The notes under the pieces are model-generated. The model searched no databases, was not told the origin of the DNA, and saw only the letters and a list, made by a program, of their open reading frames with translations. This document shows positions 44,948 through 56,680 of a DNA stretch of 64,000 nt, in pieces (within the stretch, counting starts at the first letter, position 1; each line of letters opens with the position of its first letter). A program made the position numbers and the translations under genes. This stretch comes from Dasypus novemcinctus (Eukaryota > Chordata > Mammalia > Cingulata > Dasypodidae): assembly GCF_030445035.2 (NCBI RefSeq), contig NC_080676.1:10020940-10084939 (forward strand), in the 5' to 3' direction.

Positions 44948-45840
44948 ATTAATGAAGAAGACCAGACCATGGACATATCAGAAAAGACTTTTTTAAAATG
45001 ATCTTCAATATGCTCAGGACATGAAGGAAAATATAGAGAAAGAACTAAAGGATTATCAGGAAAACAATGAATGAGCAATATGAGAATCTTAGTAAAGAGA
45101 AAGAAATTTTTAAAGGAACCAAACAGAATTACTGGAGTTGAAGACCACAATAACAGAAACCAAAAACTCCCAGGAAAGTTTCAACAGCAGATTAGAGCTA
45201 CAGAAGGAAGAATCAACAAATTCAAAGACAAGCCAGTTGAAAAGATTCAGGCTGAGGAGCAGAAAGAACAAAAGAATTACCAAAAGCAAAAATAGCCAAA
45301 GAGACCTCTGGGACCCAAAAATCATACCAATATATAAATTATGGAAGTCCCAGAAAGAAAAGAAAGAACAGGGCAGAAAGAATATTCAAAGAAATACTGA
45401 CAGAAAGCTTCCCAAACTTAGCAAAAGATATTAAATATGCACATCCAAGAAAACCAGAGAACATCATCCTGGAAAAACATGAAGAAAAATACACCTCATC
45501 ACATACTGATTGAACTGTCAAATGCAAATGACAAGGAGCAAGTTCTGAAAGCTGAAAGAGAAAGGTGTGTATAGGGGAGTTCCAATTAGATTGAATGCCA
45601 ATTTCTTATCAGAAACCATGGAGACAAGAATACAATGGTTTGAAATACATGAAGTGTTGAAAGAAAACAGCTGCCCACCAAGAAGGTTATATCCGGTAAG
45701 ACTTCTTTTAAAAATGAGGTAGAGATTAAGACATTCCCAGATATATGAATGCTGAGAGAGTTCATCACAATTAGACCTGCCGTACAAGCAACACTAAAGG
45801 GAGTTCTTCAGACTGAAAGGAAAGGACACTTGACAGTGGT
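44948..45840 (+). pseudogene. Older L1 ORF1, many frameshifts
   Basis: ORF1 text is readable in pieces: 'gctcaggacatgaaggaaaa', a QFQ-like coiled-coil part near 45170, then 'agaatattcaaagaaatact' and 'cagaaagcttcccaaactta' (the RIFKEI / ESFPNLAKD region). It ends near 45840 with 'aagggagttcttcagactga', the usual ORF1 end in older L1s. Confidence 0.75.
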
Positions 45841-47755
45841 TCCAAACAGCATACAGAAATAAAGACTTCTCATAAATGTAACCATGTGGATAATTATAAA
45901 TGCCAATACTGTTATGTTGAATTTTGGGGTATATAATTCCATTTCTTATAGCTCACTGTTGCTAAAATACAAATGCATGAAAAGTCATGATATACTTATT
46001 GTTATAGACATACAACATACAAAGATATAATTGGTAAAGAGTACCAATAAATATAGGAGGACAGAGGTATAAAGAAAAAGTGTATGGGCATGCTACTGAA
46101 GTCAGATTGGTATCAAATCAAATATGATTATTGTATATTTAGGATATTAAATTTCAAAAGGTCAAAAGGGAGAATATATGAAATATATATCCAGAAAAAA
46201 AGAAAAGGCATTCAATATGATTCATCACAAAAATTCAAATAAAAATGAAAGTAGGTATTAATGGAAGAATTGAGGGACAAAAAAAGGTGTAAGACTTACA
46301 AAGACTAAATTAAAAAATGGCAGAAGGAGGTCCTATATTATCAGTAGTTATTTTAAATGTAAATGGGTTAAACTCTCCAATGGATTGGCAGAATGGATAA
46401 AATAGCATGACCCCACCATATGGTGTCTGTAATAACCAAAAGAGAGCTAGGGTAGCTATACTAATGTCAGATAAAATAGACTTTCAGTCAAAAATAGTTA
46501 TGAGGGACAGAGATATTCATTATATACAGATAAAGGTGTCTATTCACAAGAAGATATAACAATTATAAATATATATAGACCTAACAGCAGAGCCCCCCAA
46601 AACATGAAGCAAAAACTTACAGATTTGAAGAGAGCAATTGACCATTCTACATTGATAGTACATTTTAGTACACCACTTTCAATAATGCTAGAACGTGTAG
46701 ACAGAAGATCAAAACAGAAAAATGATTTGAACAATATACTAAATTAACTGGACCTAACAGACTTATATAGAACACTTCATCCAACAACAACAGAATACAC
46801 TTTTTTCTCAAGTGCTATGTATCATATTCCTGGACAGAACATATTTTAGGTCACAAAACAAGTCTCAATTAATTCAAATATATTGATATCATACAATGTG
46901 TCTTCTTGACCACAATGGAATGAAGCTATAATCAGTAACAGAAGGAGAAATAGAAAATTAAATATATGTGGAAATTAAACAACACACTTAAACAACCAGT
47001 GGGTCAAAGAAGAATTCACAATGGAAACTAGGAAATATCTTGAGGCATATAAAAATGAGAATACAACATACCAAAACAAATGAGATGCAGCAAAGGCAGC
47101 GCTGAAAGGGAAATTTATAGCTCTAAATGCTTACATTAAATCAGAGATCTAAACCCAAAACTGAAAGAATTAGAAAAAGAAGAGCCAACTAAATACAAAG
47201 TGAGCAGAGGGAAAGAAATAAGATTAGAGCAGAGAAAAATTAGAGAATAAAAAACAATAGAGAGAATCAGCAAAACTAAAAGTTGGCTCTTTGAAAATAT
47301 CAATAAAATTGACAAACCATTAGCTAGTCAAATGAGGAAAAGAAAATGGACACAAATAACAAAAATCAGAAATGAAAAGGGGAACATTACAACCGACCAA
47401 CTGAAATAAAAACCCTCTAAGAGGATACTATGAACAAATGTACGCCAGCAAATTAGATAGCCTAGATGAAACAGAAAAATTCCTAAAAACACAAACTACC
47501 TACAGTGACTCAAGAAGAAACAGAATATCTTGACAAATGAATAACTAGTAAAGAAATTGAGTCAGTAATCAAAAACCCTCAACAAAGAAAAGCCCAGAAC
47601 CGGATGAATTCACAGGGAAATTTTACCAAACATGCTAAGAAGAATTAACACCAATCCTGCTCAAACTCTTCCAAAAAGTTGAAGAGAAGGGCACCCTTCC
47701 TAACTCATTCTTCAAGGCCAACATTACCCTAATACCAAAGCCTAATACCAAATAA
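45841..47755 (+). pseudogene. Older L1 spacer and ORF2 N-terminal half
   Basis: Spacer at 45841-46320, then the endonuclease-side text ('gtaaatgggttaaactctcc', 'aaaagagagctagggtagct', 'gagccccccaaaacatgaag') and the RT lead-in ('aagcccagaaccggatgaat', 'accctaataccaaagcct'). At about 47755 it jumps past the RT core. Confidence 0.75.
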
Positions 47756-48430
47756 AGTTTTGAGATGATACACAACAAATTTTTTTCAACTTAACAACAA
47801 AAAGACAAATAACCCAATTGAAAAGTGAGTAAAAGACCTGAATAGCTTTCTCTTCAAAGAAAATAATACAAATAGTCAAAATTTACATGAAAATTTGCTC
47901 TACAATATTAGCCATCAAGGAAATGCAAATCAAAGCCACTATTAGATATCATTTCACATCCACTACACGGGATACTGTTTAAACAAAACAAAACAAACAG
48001 AAAAGTACAAGTGTTGGAGAGGATGTGGAAAAACAGGAACACTCATTTATTGTTAGTGGGAATATAAAATGGAGCAGCCGCTGTGGACAACAGTTTGGCA
48101 TTTTCTCAGAAAGCTAAGTACAGAATTACCATATGACCTGGCAATCCCACTTCTAAGTATATACCCCAAAGTACTGAAAGCAGGGACCCAACCAGATATG
48201 CGTACACTGATGTTTACATCAGCATTACTTACAATTGCCAAAAGATGGAAGCAACTTTAGTATCTACCAACCAATGAATGGATAAACAAAATGTGATAAA
48301 TATATGCATGATGGAGTATTATTCAGCTGCAAAAAGGAACAAAGTTCTGACACATACAACTTGGATGAACCTTGAAGACACCATGTTGAGTGAAATAAGC
48401 CACACACAAAAGGATAAATACTGTACGGTC
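47756..48430 (+). pseudogene. Older L1 ORF2 C-terminal region
   Basis: Resumes at 'aacaacaaaaagacaaataa' and runs through readable blocks near 48069 (WTTVWHFLRKLSTELPYDLA) to 'gagtgaaataagccacacac'. The gap relative to a complete ORF2 includes the whole catalytic RT core. Confidence 0.75.
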
Positions 48431-48922
48431 TAACTAATATGAAATATCTAGACTAAGCAAACGTATAGAGTCAGAATCTAGAATATAGGTTTCCAGGACA
48501 TGGGGTAGGGACAGGGAATAAGGAGTTGGCTTAAAATGTACAGAGTTCCTATTTGAAACAATGGAAATCTTTTGGTAATGGATGGTAGTGATAGTAGCAC
48601 AACATTGTGAATGCAATTAACAGCATTGACATATAAATCTGAATATGATTAAAAAGGTAAAGGGGAAAATGTTAGGTTGCATATATGGCAATAGCATAAA
48701 AATATTTTTTTTAAACCCAGGGAACTGCACTACACAAACAGTGAACCCTAAATTACCTCATGCATTGTAGTTAATAGTACAATTATAAAAACGTGCTGTC
48801 ATCATTTGTAACAAATGTTCCACACCAATGCAAGGTGTCAATGATGGGGCGGTCTATGGGAATCCTGTATTTTATGCATGATTGTTCTGTAAACCCACAA
48901 TACAACTTCTCTCATTAAAAAA
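48431..48922 (+). mobile_element. Older L1 3' UTR
   Basis: 'atgcaaggtgtcaatgatgg', 'cctgtattttatgcatgatt' and a short A run at 48917-48924. Confidence 0.75.
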
Positions 48923-48924
48923 AA

Positions 48925-49700
48925 GCCCACAATGAGATACAACTTCACACCCACTAGAATGGCTACTATTAAAAAATAATAATAAAGGAAAATAACAATG
49001 GTTGATGAAAATGTGGAGAAATTGGAACCATCGTACTTACATAGTTAGAATATAAAATGTTGCATCCCCTGTGAGAAATCATTTGGCAGTTCCTCAGATA
49101 ATTAAGTATAGAATTACCATATTACTCGGCAGTCCCACTTCCAGGTATATACTGAAAAGAATTGAAAGCAGGGACCCCAACAGATATTTGCACACCAGTG
49201 TTCATAGTGGCATTATTCACAACTGCCCCAAAAAGGAAGCAACCCAAGAGTCATCAACAGAAGAGTGGATAGACAGAATTTGCTATATATACACAATGGA
49301 ATATTTTGCCGAGAAAAGAAATGAGGTTCTGATATATGTGAAAACACGGATGAACCTTGAAGACATCATGTTGAATGAAATAAGTCAGGCCCAAAGGTAC
49401 AAATATTGTATGATCTCACGTATATGAAATAATTAGACTATGCAAATAGACAGAGTCAGAAATTAGGATACAGATTACCAGGGGCAGGGGGCAGGAATGG
49501 GTAGTTAATGCTTAACTGGTACAGAGTTTCTATTTGGGGTGATGGAAAAATTTTGGTGATGGATGGTGGTGATGGTAGCACAACAATGTGAATGGAATTA
49601 ACACCTCTGTGGTATACTTGAAGATGATTAAAATGGGAAGTCTAAGGTTGTATAGATGTTGCCAGGATCACAAAAATATTTTAAACCCATACCAAAACAC
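48925..49700 (+). mobile_element. L1 3' end, separate 5'-truncated copy
   Basis: Restarts in ORF2 at 'caatgagatacaacttcaca' and repeats the same C-terminal region a second time (readable NHLAVPQIIKYRITILLGSP). It ends with 'gatgttgccaggatcacaaa' and an A/C-rich tail. It is in tandem with the previous L1, same strand. Confidence 0.8.
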
Positions 49701-49844
49701 ACATACACAAAACAAACAGAAAAACAGGTTGCTAGACACAACACCCACATTTCTGATTCAGATAGTCTGGGACAGCGTCCAAGGCTTTTCGTGTCTAACA
49801 GTTTCCTAGGTGCAGCTTTGAGAATCTCTAACCTGATGCCTTGC

Positions 49845-50007
49845 TATTCAAAACGTGCACCATGGGCCAGCAGCTTCAGCAACATGCAGGGCCTTCTCAG
49901 AAATGCAGATTCTCAGGTCCTGCTCCAAAGCTTCCGCCCCAGAATATTATTTTGACTAGCTCTCTAAGTGATTGTTGTGTACATTAAAGCTTCAGAAACA
50001 CTGGTTT
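49845..50007 (+). mobile_element. MER5A-type hAT transposon
   Basis: 'ttgctattcaaaacgtgcac', 'catgggccagcagcttcagc', 'cagaaatgcagattctcagg' and 'acattaaagcttcagaaaca' follow MER5A from end to end. Confidence 0.8.
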
Positions 50008-50084
50008 TCAACTCCTCTCACTTTGGACATGAGGAAAATCCAGTCAGCGTGGGTAAGTGACTTGCTCAGGGCGCGCTTTCCACG

Positions 50085-50210
50085 CACAGGTGCTTGTCCA
50101 TCCTGGCTGCTGTTAGAATCACCTGGAGAGCAAACGCTGCTGGTTGCGCCCCTCCTCACCTCCAACTCCCCGCCCCCCCAGCCTCCAGATATTCTGAAGT
50201 AACTGATCTG
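50085..50210 (+). mobile_element. MER5-like hAT fragment
   Basis: 'ggctgctgttagaatcacct' and 'agatattctgaagtaactga' match the MER5/Charlie-type group. It is short and diverged. Confidence 0.5.
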
Positions 50211-50214
50211 GTTT

Positions 50215-50645
50215 TAGGTTCCTGGGGCTGCACACAAACCGGGTGTCCCACAAACCGAATGGCTGAAAATGACAGAAATGTCTTGCTTCACAGTTCTGGG
50301 GGTTAGAAGTCTGAAACCAAGCAGGGCCATGTGCCCTCTGAAACCAGCAGGAACGAATCGCTTCCAGGCTTCCCTCCTGCCTCTGGCAGCGATTGGCAAA
50401 CCTTGGCGTTCCTTGACTTGCAGCATTTCAATCCCTGCCTCAGTTGCCACGTGGCATTCTCCCCCGGGTCTGGTCACCTCTCTCCTATAAAGATATCCAT
50501 CATACTGGATTAGGATGCCATCCTGCTCCAGTATGACCTCATTGTAACTTAGCTGTTCACCTCTGCAAAGACTCTATTTCTAAATAAGTCCTGGGGATTG
50601 GGACTTCAACATGTCTTTTTGGAGGACACAATTCAACCTGTAACA
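50215..50645 (-). mobile_element. MaLR (MLT1-type) LTR
   Basis: Read on the minus strand it begins TGTTACAGGTTGAATTGTG and includes 'ggtcatactggagcagg'-like and 'ataaagatat' neighbourhood text typical of MLT1/MST solo LTRs; plus-strand 'cacagttctgggggttagaa' is the usual 3' hallmark in reverse. Confidence 0.75.
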
Positions 50646-50789
50646 GGTCCTGGGCATGGATATTGATAATAGCTCCCAGCTGGTTCTAATGGGCAGTGCT
50701 GGTATAGCCCATGATGAGACAGTTTCATATCATCATCCCATTTACCTCAGTGAAAAACTATTTGAAACTTGTTTTTTTTTTTTTTCTCT

Positions 50790-51780
50790 CACTCTAATCC
50801 ATATTTTATTCCTCCATCCTGTGGACCCTGGAATGGTGATGTCCACTCCACCCTTGTATTGAGAGGGGGCTTAGATCTCACATGGTTGATCGATGCAATT
50901 CTGCTTGCAGTTGTAGGCACTCTCAGTTCCCTGGTGTGGTGGTTGACCATCTTCACCTCCCTATTAACTGACCTGGGTAAGTCTAATGAACCAGAGAGTA
51001 GGAGTTGCAACTCTGCTGAGGCTCAGGGCCCAGCTGGCAAATGGACAGTCCAGAGAGTCAAATCTCCAGAGTATACACCAACCCCAGAACCAACCACAGG
51101 TTCAGTAAAAGTGACAGAAGAGGCATGTGTAGAAAAGTCACATCTGAGTCCAACTCCATCACACTCAGGAACACAAATTCCAAAGTAGGGCCCAGTGACA
51201 AGGCACTGAATTCCTGAGCCATCTGCCATGACTGTAGAACCTGTGTGTATCTGTAGCCCTCAGGAGCACCAGTACCTGGGGTTATATCTACTTTGGCTGT
51301 CTCTGGGATCCTGCTGAGATGTGCATAAGTGTAACCCCTCTGAGGACCTCCTGACTCTTTTCTGAAGACTCTTAGCCATATAAACTCATTTGTCTTTACC
51401 ATTTCCCCCTTTTATTCAAGGTTTTTTTCTAGTTGCCTCACCAGCTAGTGATTGGTAGTAATCTCTTGGTGCCAGGGAGGCTCATTCCCAGGAGTCACGC
51501 CCCACGCTGGGGGGAAGGTAATGCATTTACATGTTGAGTTTGGCTTAAAGAGTGGCCACATTTGAGGAACATGGAAGCTCTCAGGAGGTAACTCTTAGGT
51601 ACCCTGCAGCTCTAGGACTAGTTGAAATTTCAGGCACACAGGCTCATAAGCGTAGTCATCAGTATCCAGGGCTCATCACTGAACCATCCTTCCTCACTGG
51701 TCTTTGCCCTTGCACTTGGGGGATTGTTGCTGTTCTATTGGGAAATGTTTTTAAATGTCCTTCTTTGCAAGTGTTTCTTA
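50790..51780 (+). repeat. Unclassified xenarthran repeat C, long copy
   Basis: About 1 kb sharing several blocks with 43738-44135. Starts after a T run at 50772-50785 with 'ccatattttattcctccatc', passes 'catcttcacctccctattaa' and 'ccaggagtcacgccccac', and ends near 'ccattgg'-less flank at ~51780. A 139-codon plus-strand frame (50769-51188) and an overlapping minus-strand 114-codon frame (51058-51402) show no retroviral or LINE motif I can recognise. It may be an internal or 3' part of an ERV or LINE. The class is unknown. Confidence 0.6.
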
Positions 51781-53060
51781 TTGGAAAACATTCCATCACC
51801 CTTTTAGGTATGATCTTTTCTATTTTTTTTTTTTTTTCCAGGTCAGGACATGCTTCAGAAACACCTGCAAATGGTTGCAAGGCCAGTCTTCATTGACCCC
51901 ACTACATCTAGTTTCTATAAATTTCAGATATGACCTAGCCCCAGGAACACCTCCTCTTCCTTCTAAGTGCTAGAAATCTTACAGCCTGATGCAAGGATTC
52001 ATGGTTTTCTCATTGAAGATTCTTGTTTCTTTTTTACATAGAGACCCAACCAGGATGGCATACTGACTACAGAAAGAGTGAAAAGGAGAGGGGAGTTTCC
52101 CAAGAAACTTTCTCAGGATTTGTGAAGATGTTAGCTGGGGCTGAGCAAGAGGGATACAAAGTCCATTCCTTGTCCCTCCAGTCCACATTGGAAGAAAACA
52201 GACTTGCAGATGGAGAAAAAGTTGAGGCCAAGGTTGAGTGCGTTAGAACAGTTCCAACTTCCCCTAGTACTAAGGTCTTTTCACAGCCTTCTTGCACTAT
52301 GTCATGAGCCTCTCTTTTTGTGAGACACTGGAGGTGAAGGGGATTCTGACTTTGGAGTTCACTATTAAAGCCCGCTGGGTAAAGATTACTAGGAGTGCAC
52401 CTGTGATCAAAGAGAAAAAGATGTTAGGTTTATTGGACTTGCTGCACAAGGAGAAAACAGCATGGACTTGCTGCACAAGGAGAGAACAGCATGGAGGCTC
52501 TGGAAGAGGGACTTGGGAGGGGCTTCTCATAGGACTGGGGACCTGCTGGGTGATTCTAAGGAGGGGTTAAGGGCAAATTGGTAACTGGAAATCTAAGTAA
52601 CTTTTATCTAGAAGGGAGAAGCACTAGAGTTAGTTGTCATTAGTGAAGGAGCAGCAGCCACTCAGATTCATCAGAAGACATCAGTTTGTGTTTGGGGAGG
52701 GCTTGTCTCTGTCTTGTTCCACACATGGTGGGGCAGGGGCGCAGGCAGAGGGTTCTTCCAACCATATGTGCAGTTGGGGAGCCATGATCTGGCTGCCAGC
52801 CGGGCTGGTTTTCACTTTCTCAGTTTGAAGCCCAGAGTTCTTCATAGGAACCCAAGAGGCAGTGCCCTTCTTCTGGCCTCTGTAGTCCCTCTTCTCTTCA
52901 GAAGTTACTATGTGCTTCAGGATGGGTCAACAGCACAAATTCTAAATAGAACAGTTCCAATCAAATGTGTGAAAAGTGCTCCCCGCACACTTTTTAAAGT
53001 GTGTGCAATTGGGTATCTGCAAAATTTCCAAAAATGCTAAAGATGCATTCGTCAAGGTAT
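51781..53060. other. Unique-looking DNA with two short duplications
   Basis: No repeat family or protein is recognised. Two details stand out: a 34-bp segment at 52109-52142 identical to 53779-53812, and a 29-bp tandem duplication at 52434-52491. A 94-codon frame at 52023-52307 is not similar to anything I know. Confidence 0.45.
52434..52494. repeat. 29-bp tandem duplication
   Basis: Two 29-bp units starting 'tggacttgctgcacaaggag' at 52434 and 52463, differing at one base. Confidence 0.95.
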
Positions 53061-53069
53061 TTGCATTTT

Positions 53070-53635
53070 GGTAAACCCTCATTGTTCTTTGGGGAACAGA
53101 AGTCTGCACAGCTTTGTCTCACATAGACTGGGTTGCTCTCTTCCTCCTATAATGACAACCCAGAGCCAGGCAACCCTGGCTGAGACAGAGGCTCCAGGAT
53201 GCCGTCAGAGACCTGATTCCTTCCCTCCATCTGCTCAGCCATCCGTGGCGTGTGCTTGATGCCGGGTGATTACAGCACTCACAGGGAGGCTACTCTACCT
53301 GCAGCACTCTGACTGTATTCCAAGCAAGAAGAAACTGAAGAACAAAGATAAGAAGGTCATGCCAGCTGGGCCTGCCTCCTTTTAAAAAGCATCCTGGGAA
53401 GCCTTGACTGACAACCTCTGCTTATGTCTCATTGGCAAGACCTACGTCACATGGCTGCCTCACATGCAAGGAATGCTGGGAATGTTGCCTTCTCAACCTG
53501 TCTTATGGACCCACATGCCAAACTTGTGTTAGCAACTCAGGTGGAAAATGGATACCAGGGAGGTCACCAGCAGTTTAGCTATGCACACCTGAGAACTCTG
53601 TACATCTTCCATTATTGGGAAAGAAGGTCCTAGGC
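53070..53635 (+). repeat. Ancient dispersed repeat, family uncertain
   Basis: 'gaggctccaggatgccgtca', 'ccttttaaaaagcatcctgg', 'tatgtctcattggcaagacc' and 'aaggaatgctgggaatgttg' match a mammalian interspersed repeat I recognise by text but cannot name with confidence. Confidence 0.5.
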
Positions 53636-53664
53636 ATAGATATATAGATATATATGAAAAAAAA

Positions 53665-53850
53665 AATCACTCCAAAATTTAGTGGCTTAATAAAAAAATA
53701 CACACAATCTAATACTTCACACAATTTCCAAGAGTCACAATTCTGAGAGCAGCTTAGCTGTGTGGTTCAGGCTCAGAATTTCTCAGGATTTGTGAAGATG
53801 TTAGCTGGGGCTTTAGTAATTTGAAGGCTTGATTGGTAGTTTGAGGCTTT
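53665..53850 (-). mobile_element. MLT1-type LTR fragment
   Basis: 'caaaatttagtggcttaata', 'agagcagcttagctgtgtgg' and 'ttcaggctcagaatttctca' are the reverse of the 3' part of MLT1 LTRs. It contains the 34-bp segment repeated at 52109. Confidence 0.7.
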
Positions 53851-53934
53851 TATGGTCCCCAGAAAAATCATGTCCTTAGAGCTAATCCATCCCATTTGCA
53901 GCTTACTGTGAACTAGTTTCATCCAACTTATTTT

Positions 53935-54225
53935 TTCATTCTTTCTTTCATTAAGCAAATATTCCGTAAGGGCCTGTTCTACATCCTAAGTCCATGGTGG
54001 TGAACTAGACCAGTAAGGCCTCGCCTTCAAGGAACTTACGCTCTAGTAGCCAACAAATACATAAAAAGCAAAGCAGCCAATACATGAAAAGGGAATGTCA
54101 TGTCATTACAGGTGCTATGAAGATACAGAACGGGGGACAGTGTCGTAAGAGAAGGCATCCTTGAGGCAGAAATGAGTTTGGCAAAGTTGAGGAACAGAAA
54201 GGCCTACGCTGGAGCACTATGAGCA
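53935..54225. mobile_element. Ancient L2/L3-like repeat
   Basis: 'ttcattaagcaaatattcc', 'ggaacttacgctctagtagc' and 'acaggtgctatgaagataca' follow an old mammalian repeat, the same family as 59710-60185. The class is uncertain. Confidence 0.55.
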
Positions 54226-54227
54226 AC

Positions 54228-54784
54228 TGCTGCCAGATTTTCTCTAGGTTCTTCGCTAAGCTACAAAAAATGAATTTTAAGTACCAGCCAGTTTAGTTAG
54301 GCCAGTAATTTATTAAGGAAGGGAGGGAAGAGAAATGTGAGAAAATAACAGATCATGGGTCCCAGGTAGAGAGGAAAGGGGCTGAAAAGAGATAAAGGGC
54401 CGATTTACAGACTACAAATCCCCAGGTTTACTTACAGGTTGTTCCAGGCAGGGGGAGAAAAAGGCAAGAACAGGGCCAGTTTGGCACTTGCGCTTGCCTT
54501 TTAAACCATTAATTATTCCATCCCATTGCTAATGTCGGGAGAGGAGTCCTAGCTGTTTGCTGTTTTGATTGATTACCCCACCCCTCAATCCCCGCGGGGG
54601 GGCCCCATGATACAGCCCCTTGAGAACATCTGGGGCTTCTTTTTTGCAGAGGAAATCCTTTTCCAGATGGGGCTTCTTGCAAGGTTCTTCCAGCAGCCAT
54701 CTTGTGGAGTACCCATGGCCATACGGGTGTTCTGCCAGGTTCCAGAGTCTTCTCTTGATTTCCTAATCTAGCCTGCTTTACAAC
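54228..54784 (-). mobile_element. Solo LTR, xenarthran family D, copy 1
   Basis: Matches 58515-59168 over its length with the same orientation: 'aataacagatcatgggtccc', 'agctgtttgctgttttgatt' and 'cccatgatacagcccct'. On the minus strand 'cttaataaattactgg' provides the polyadenylation signal. It has TG/CA-like ends and no clear TSD. Confidence 0.8.
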
Positions 54785-55025
54785 TAGCAAGGGGGCGGCC
54801 TGACTGGCTCCAGCAGGGCTCCTGGACCGCAGTTGAGGAGGTTGGGTTTTACTCTAACTGTGATGGGAACCTGTGGGAAAATGTTCTGCTTCCAAGCCTT
54901 CTGATATCCACCAACTTGAGATGCTTCAGTGAAGGACTCCGGAGGGGCAGAAGAAAGAGTAATCCTCTTGAACACATCGGAGAGTAATGCCCATTGGCTC
55001 TGCTCCTGCTACTTCTGCCATGCCT

Positions 55026-55850
55026 GAACTAGTTTCCTATTGCAGCAATGATAGATCACCACAAATTCAGTAGCCTAAAACAATACTAACTCATTATTTC
55101 ACAGTTCTGGAAGTCAGAAGTCAGACACAACTGGACTAAAATCCAGTCGTCAATACAGCTGTGTCCCCTTATGGAAGCTGTAAGGGAGAGCCCATTTCTT
55201 TGCCTTTTTCAGCTTCTAGGAGCTGCCTGCATTCCTTGGCTCATGGCCCCTTCCTCCATGCAAGTGTGGGCAGAGTCCTTCTAACACTGCATCTCTCTGA
55301 CCTTTTTTATCCCCACTTTTAAAAATTATTTATATATTTCTTTATTATTTTTTTAAAAAGATACTTAGATCACACAAAATGTTACATTAAAAAACATAAG
55401 AGCTCCCCATATACCCCACTCCCCACACCCCCCATTCCTCCCACATGGATGACTTCTTTCATTAGTGTGGTACATTCATGGCATTTGGTGAACACATTTT
55501 GGAGCACTGCTGCACCCCATGGATTATAGTTTACATTGTGGTTTACACTCTCCCCCAGTCCATTCAGGGGGTAATGGCAGGTTATATAATGTCCTGCATC
55601 TGTCTCTGACCTCACTTCTGTCCTCTCATCTTTCCTCTGACCACAGTGGCAAAAGGCTCTCAGCTTCATTTTCTTGGACTCATGTGATGAGGTCAGCCCA
55701 GCAGGAACAATCCCAGACAAATCACCACCTCAATTCTGCAACCTTAATCACATCTGGAAAGTCCTCTCTGCCATGTGAGGTAACATACACGCAGGGTCCA
55801 GGGATTAGGGCATGGCCATCTCTGGGGACCAGTTTTCTGCCGTCGACACA
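55026..55850 (-). mobile_element. MaLR-type LTR with nested L1 end
   Basis: Outer parts 55026-55303 ('ttcacagttctggaagtcag') and 55604-55850 ('tccagggattagggcatggc') form one old MaLR-like LTR ending in '...cgtcgacaca'. An L1 3' end splits it. Confidence 0.7.
55304..55593 (-). mobile_element. L1 3' end, 5'-truncated insertion
   Basis: 290 bp; the T-rich left side is the tail on the minus strand. 'aaaatgttacattaaaaaac' and 'ccccatataccccactcccc' match the copies at 31236, 38671 and 62322. A 17-19 bp TSD ('ctgcatct..ctctgacct', one 2-bp difference) ends at 55303 and at 55612. Confidence 0.85.
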
Positions 55851-56229
55851 TCCTCCATCCTTGGTTTACACACGCAGAGCCACTGTCCCCAGCAAGATTT
55901 CTTCCCACTTCTCCAGAAGGCTGCAGCTGCTTTTGTGAACTTGTCTCCTCAATATTCCCCAGGAAAACTCCTTCGCAGGCCCAGCCCCTGAGCGTCTTCC
56001 TTTATCCCCTCACCCCTTCCTCCTGAGACTGCCGAGAAAACAAAACGAAGCAAAAAAACAAAAAGCCACAAAAAGAAACCTCTCTAGTGGGCAGGAGAGG
56101 CCCAGGCGGTGACACGACCGTGTGCCCTGACGCTGGCTTCTGGCCGTCCCTGGAAAGGGAAGTCACCACACTGCTTCTCCGGGAAGCCCCGCTGGGGGTT
56201 CCGGGGCTGCCCTCAGCTGCCCTGGGGCT

Positions 56230-56680
56230 GGTTCCAGGCTGAGGCGTCTGGACTCCCGCGGCTCGACTCTGTCCCCCTGACGCCTTGATGACCAGGGCCG
56301 GGTCGGCCGCCCCCGCCTCCAGCCCCTCAGCCCTGTCCCCGCAGCGCCCTCGGCTGCGACTCGCCGGGCAGGCGGGCGAGGACGCCCGGCTTCCTCCAGG
56401 CGGAGCCCAGCGGCTCCCAGCCCCGCCCCGGCTCCTCGCCCTCCGCGCCCCCGCCGGGTGCCTGCTCGGTCCCGCCCCGCCTCCCCGTCGCGCGTCGGCG
56501 GCGCCGTGCGCGCCCCCGGCGGGCGTCTCCAGGGCGCGGGAGCCGACGCGGAAGGCCGCCTGGCGGGGACGCAGCGCCGAGCGCCCGCGTGAGTGGGGGC
56601 GCCCGACCCGGCCCGGGCCTCGCGCGGGTCTGAGGAGGAGCGGCCTCCGCCGGCACCCCAGACTCTGTGGAGACTGTGAG
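56230..56680. promoter_or_regulatory. CpG island, candidate promoter
   Basis: Very GC-rich with dense CG dinucleotides ('gtcgcgcgtcggcggcgccg'), two Sp1/GC-box-like sites (ccccgccccgg near 56424, cccgccccgcc near 56472), and no TATA box seen. On the plus strand 'gcgcccgc|gtgagtggg' at 56589 is a strong splice donor, so a non-coding first exon ending at 56588 is plausible. Long open frames on both strands (176-253 codons) are low-complexity Ala/Pro/Arg/Gly and are not credible proteins. No gene identity can be given. Confidence 0.6.

Noticed and set aside
44497..45150. 217-codon minus-strand frame
   Set aside because: It is antisense to a DAS-III SINE and an L1 ORF1. Similar peptides appear at every DAS-III copy.
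50769..51188. 139-codon frame that might be an ERV protein
   Set aside because: No gag, pol or env motif is visible and it lies within a dispersed non-coding repeat. An ERV origin remains possible but unsupported.
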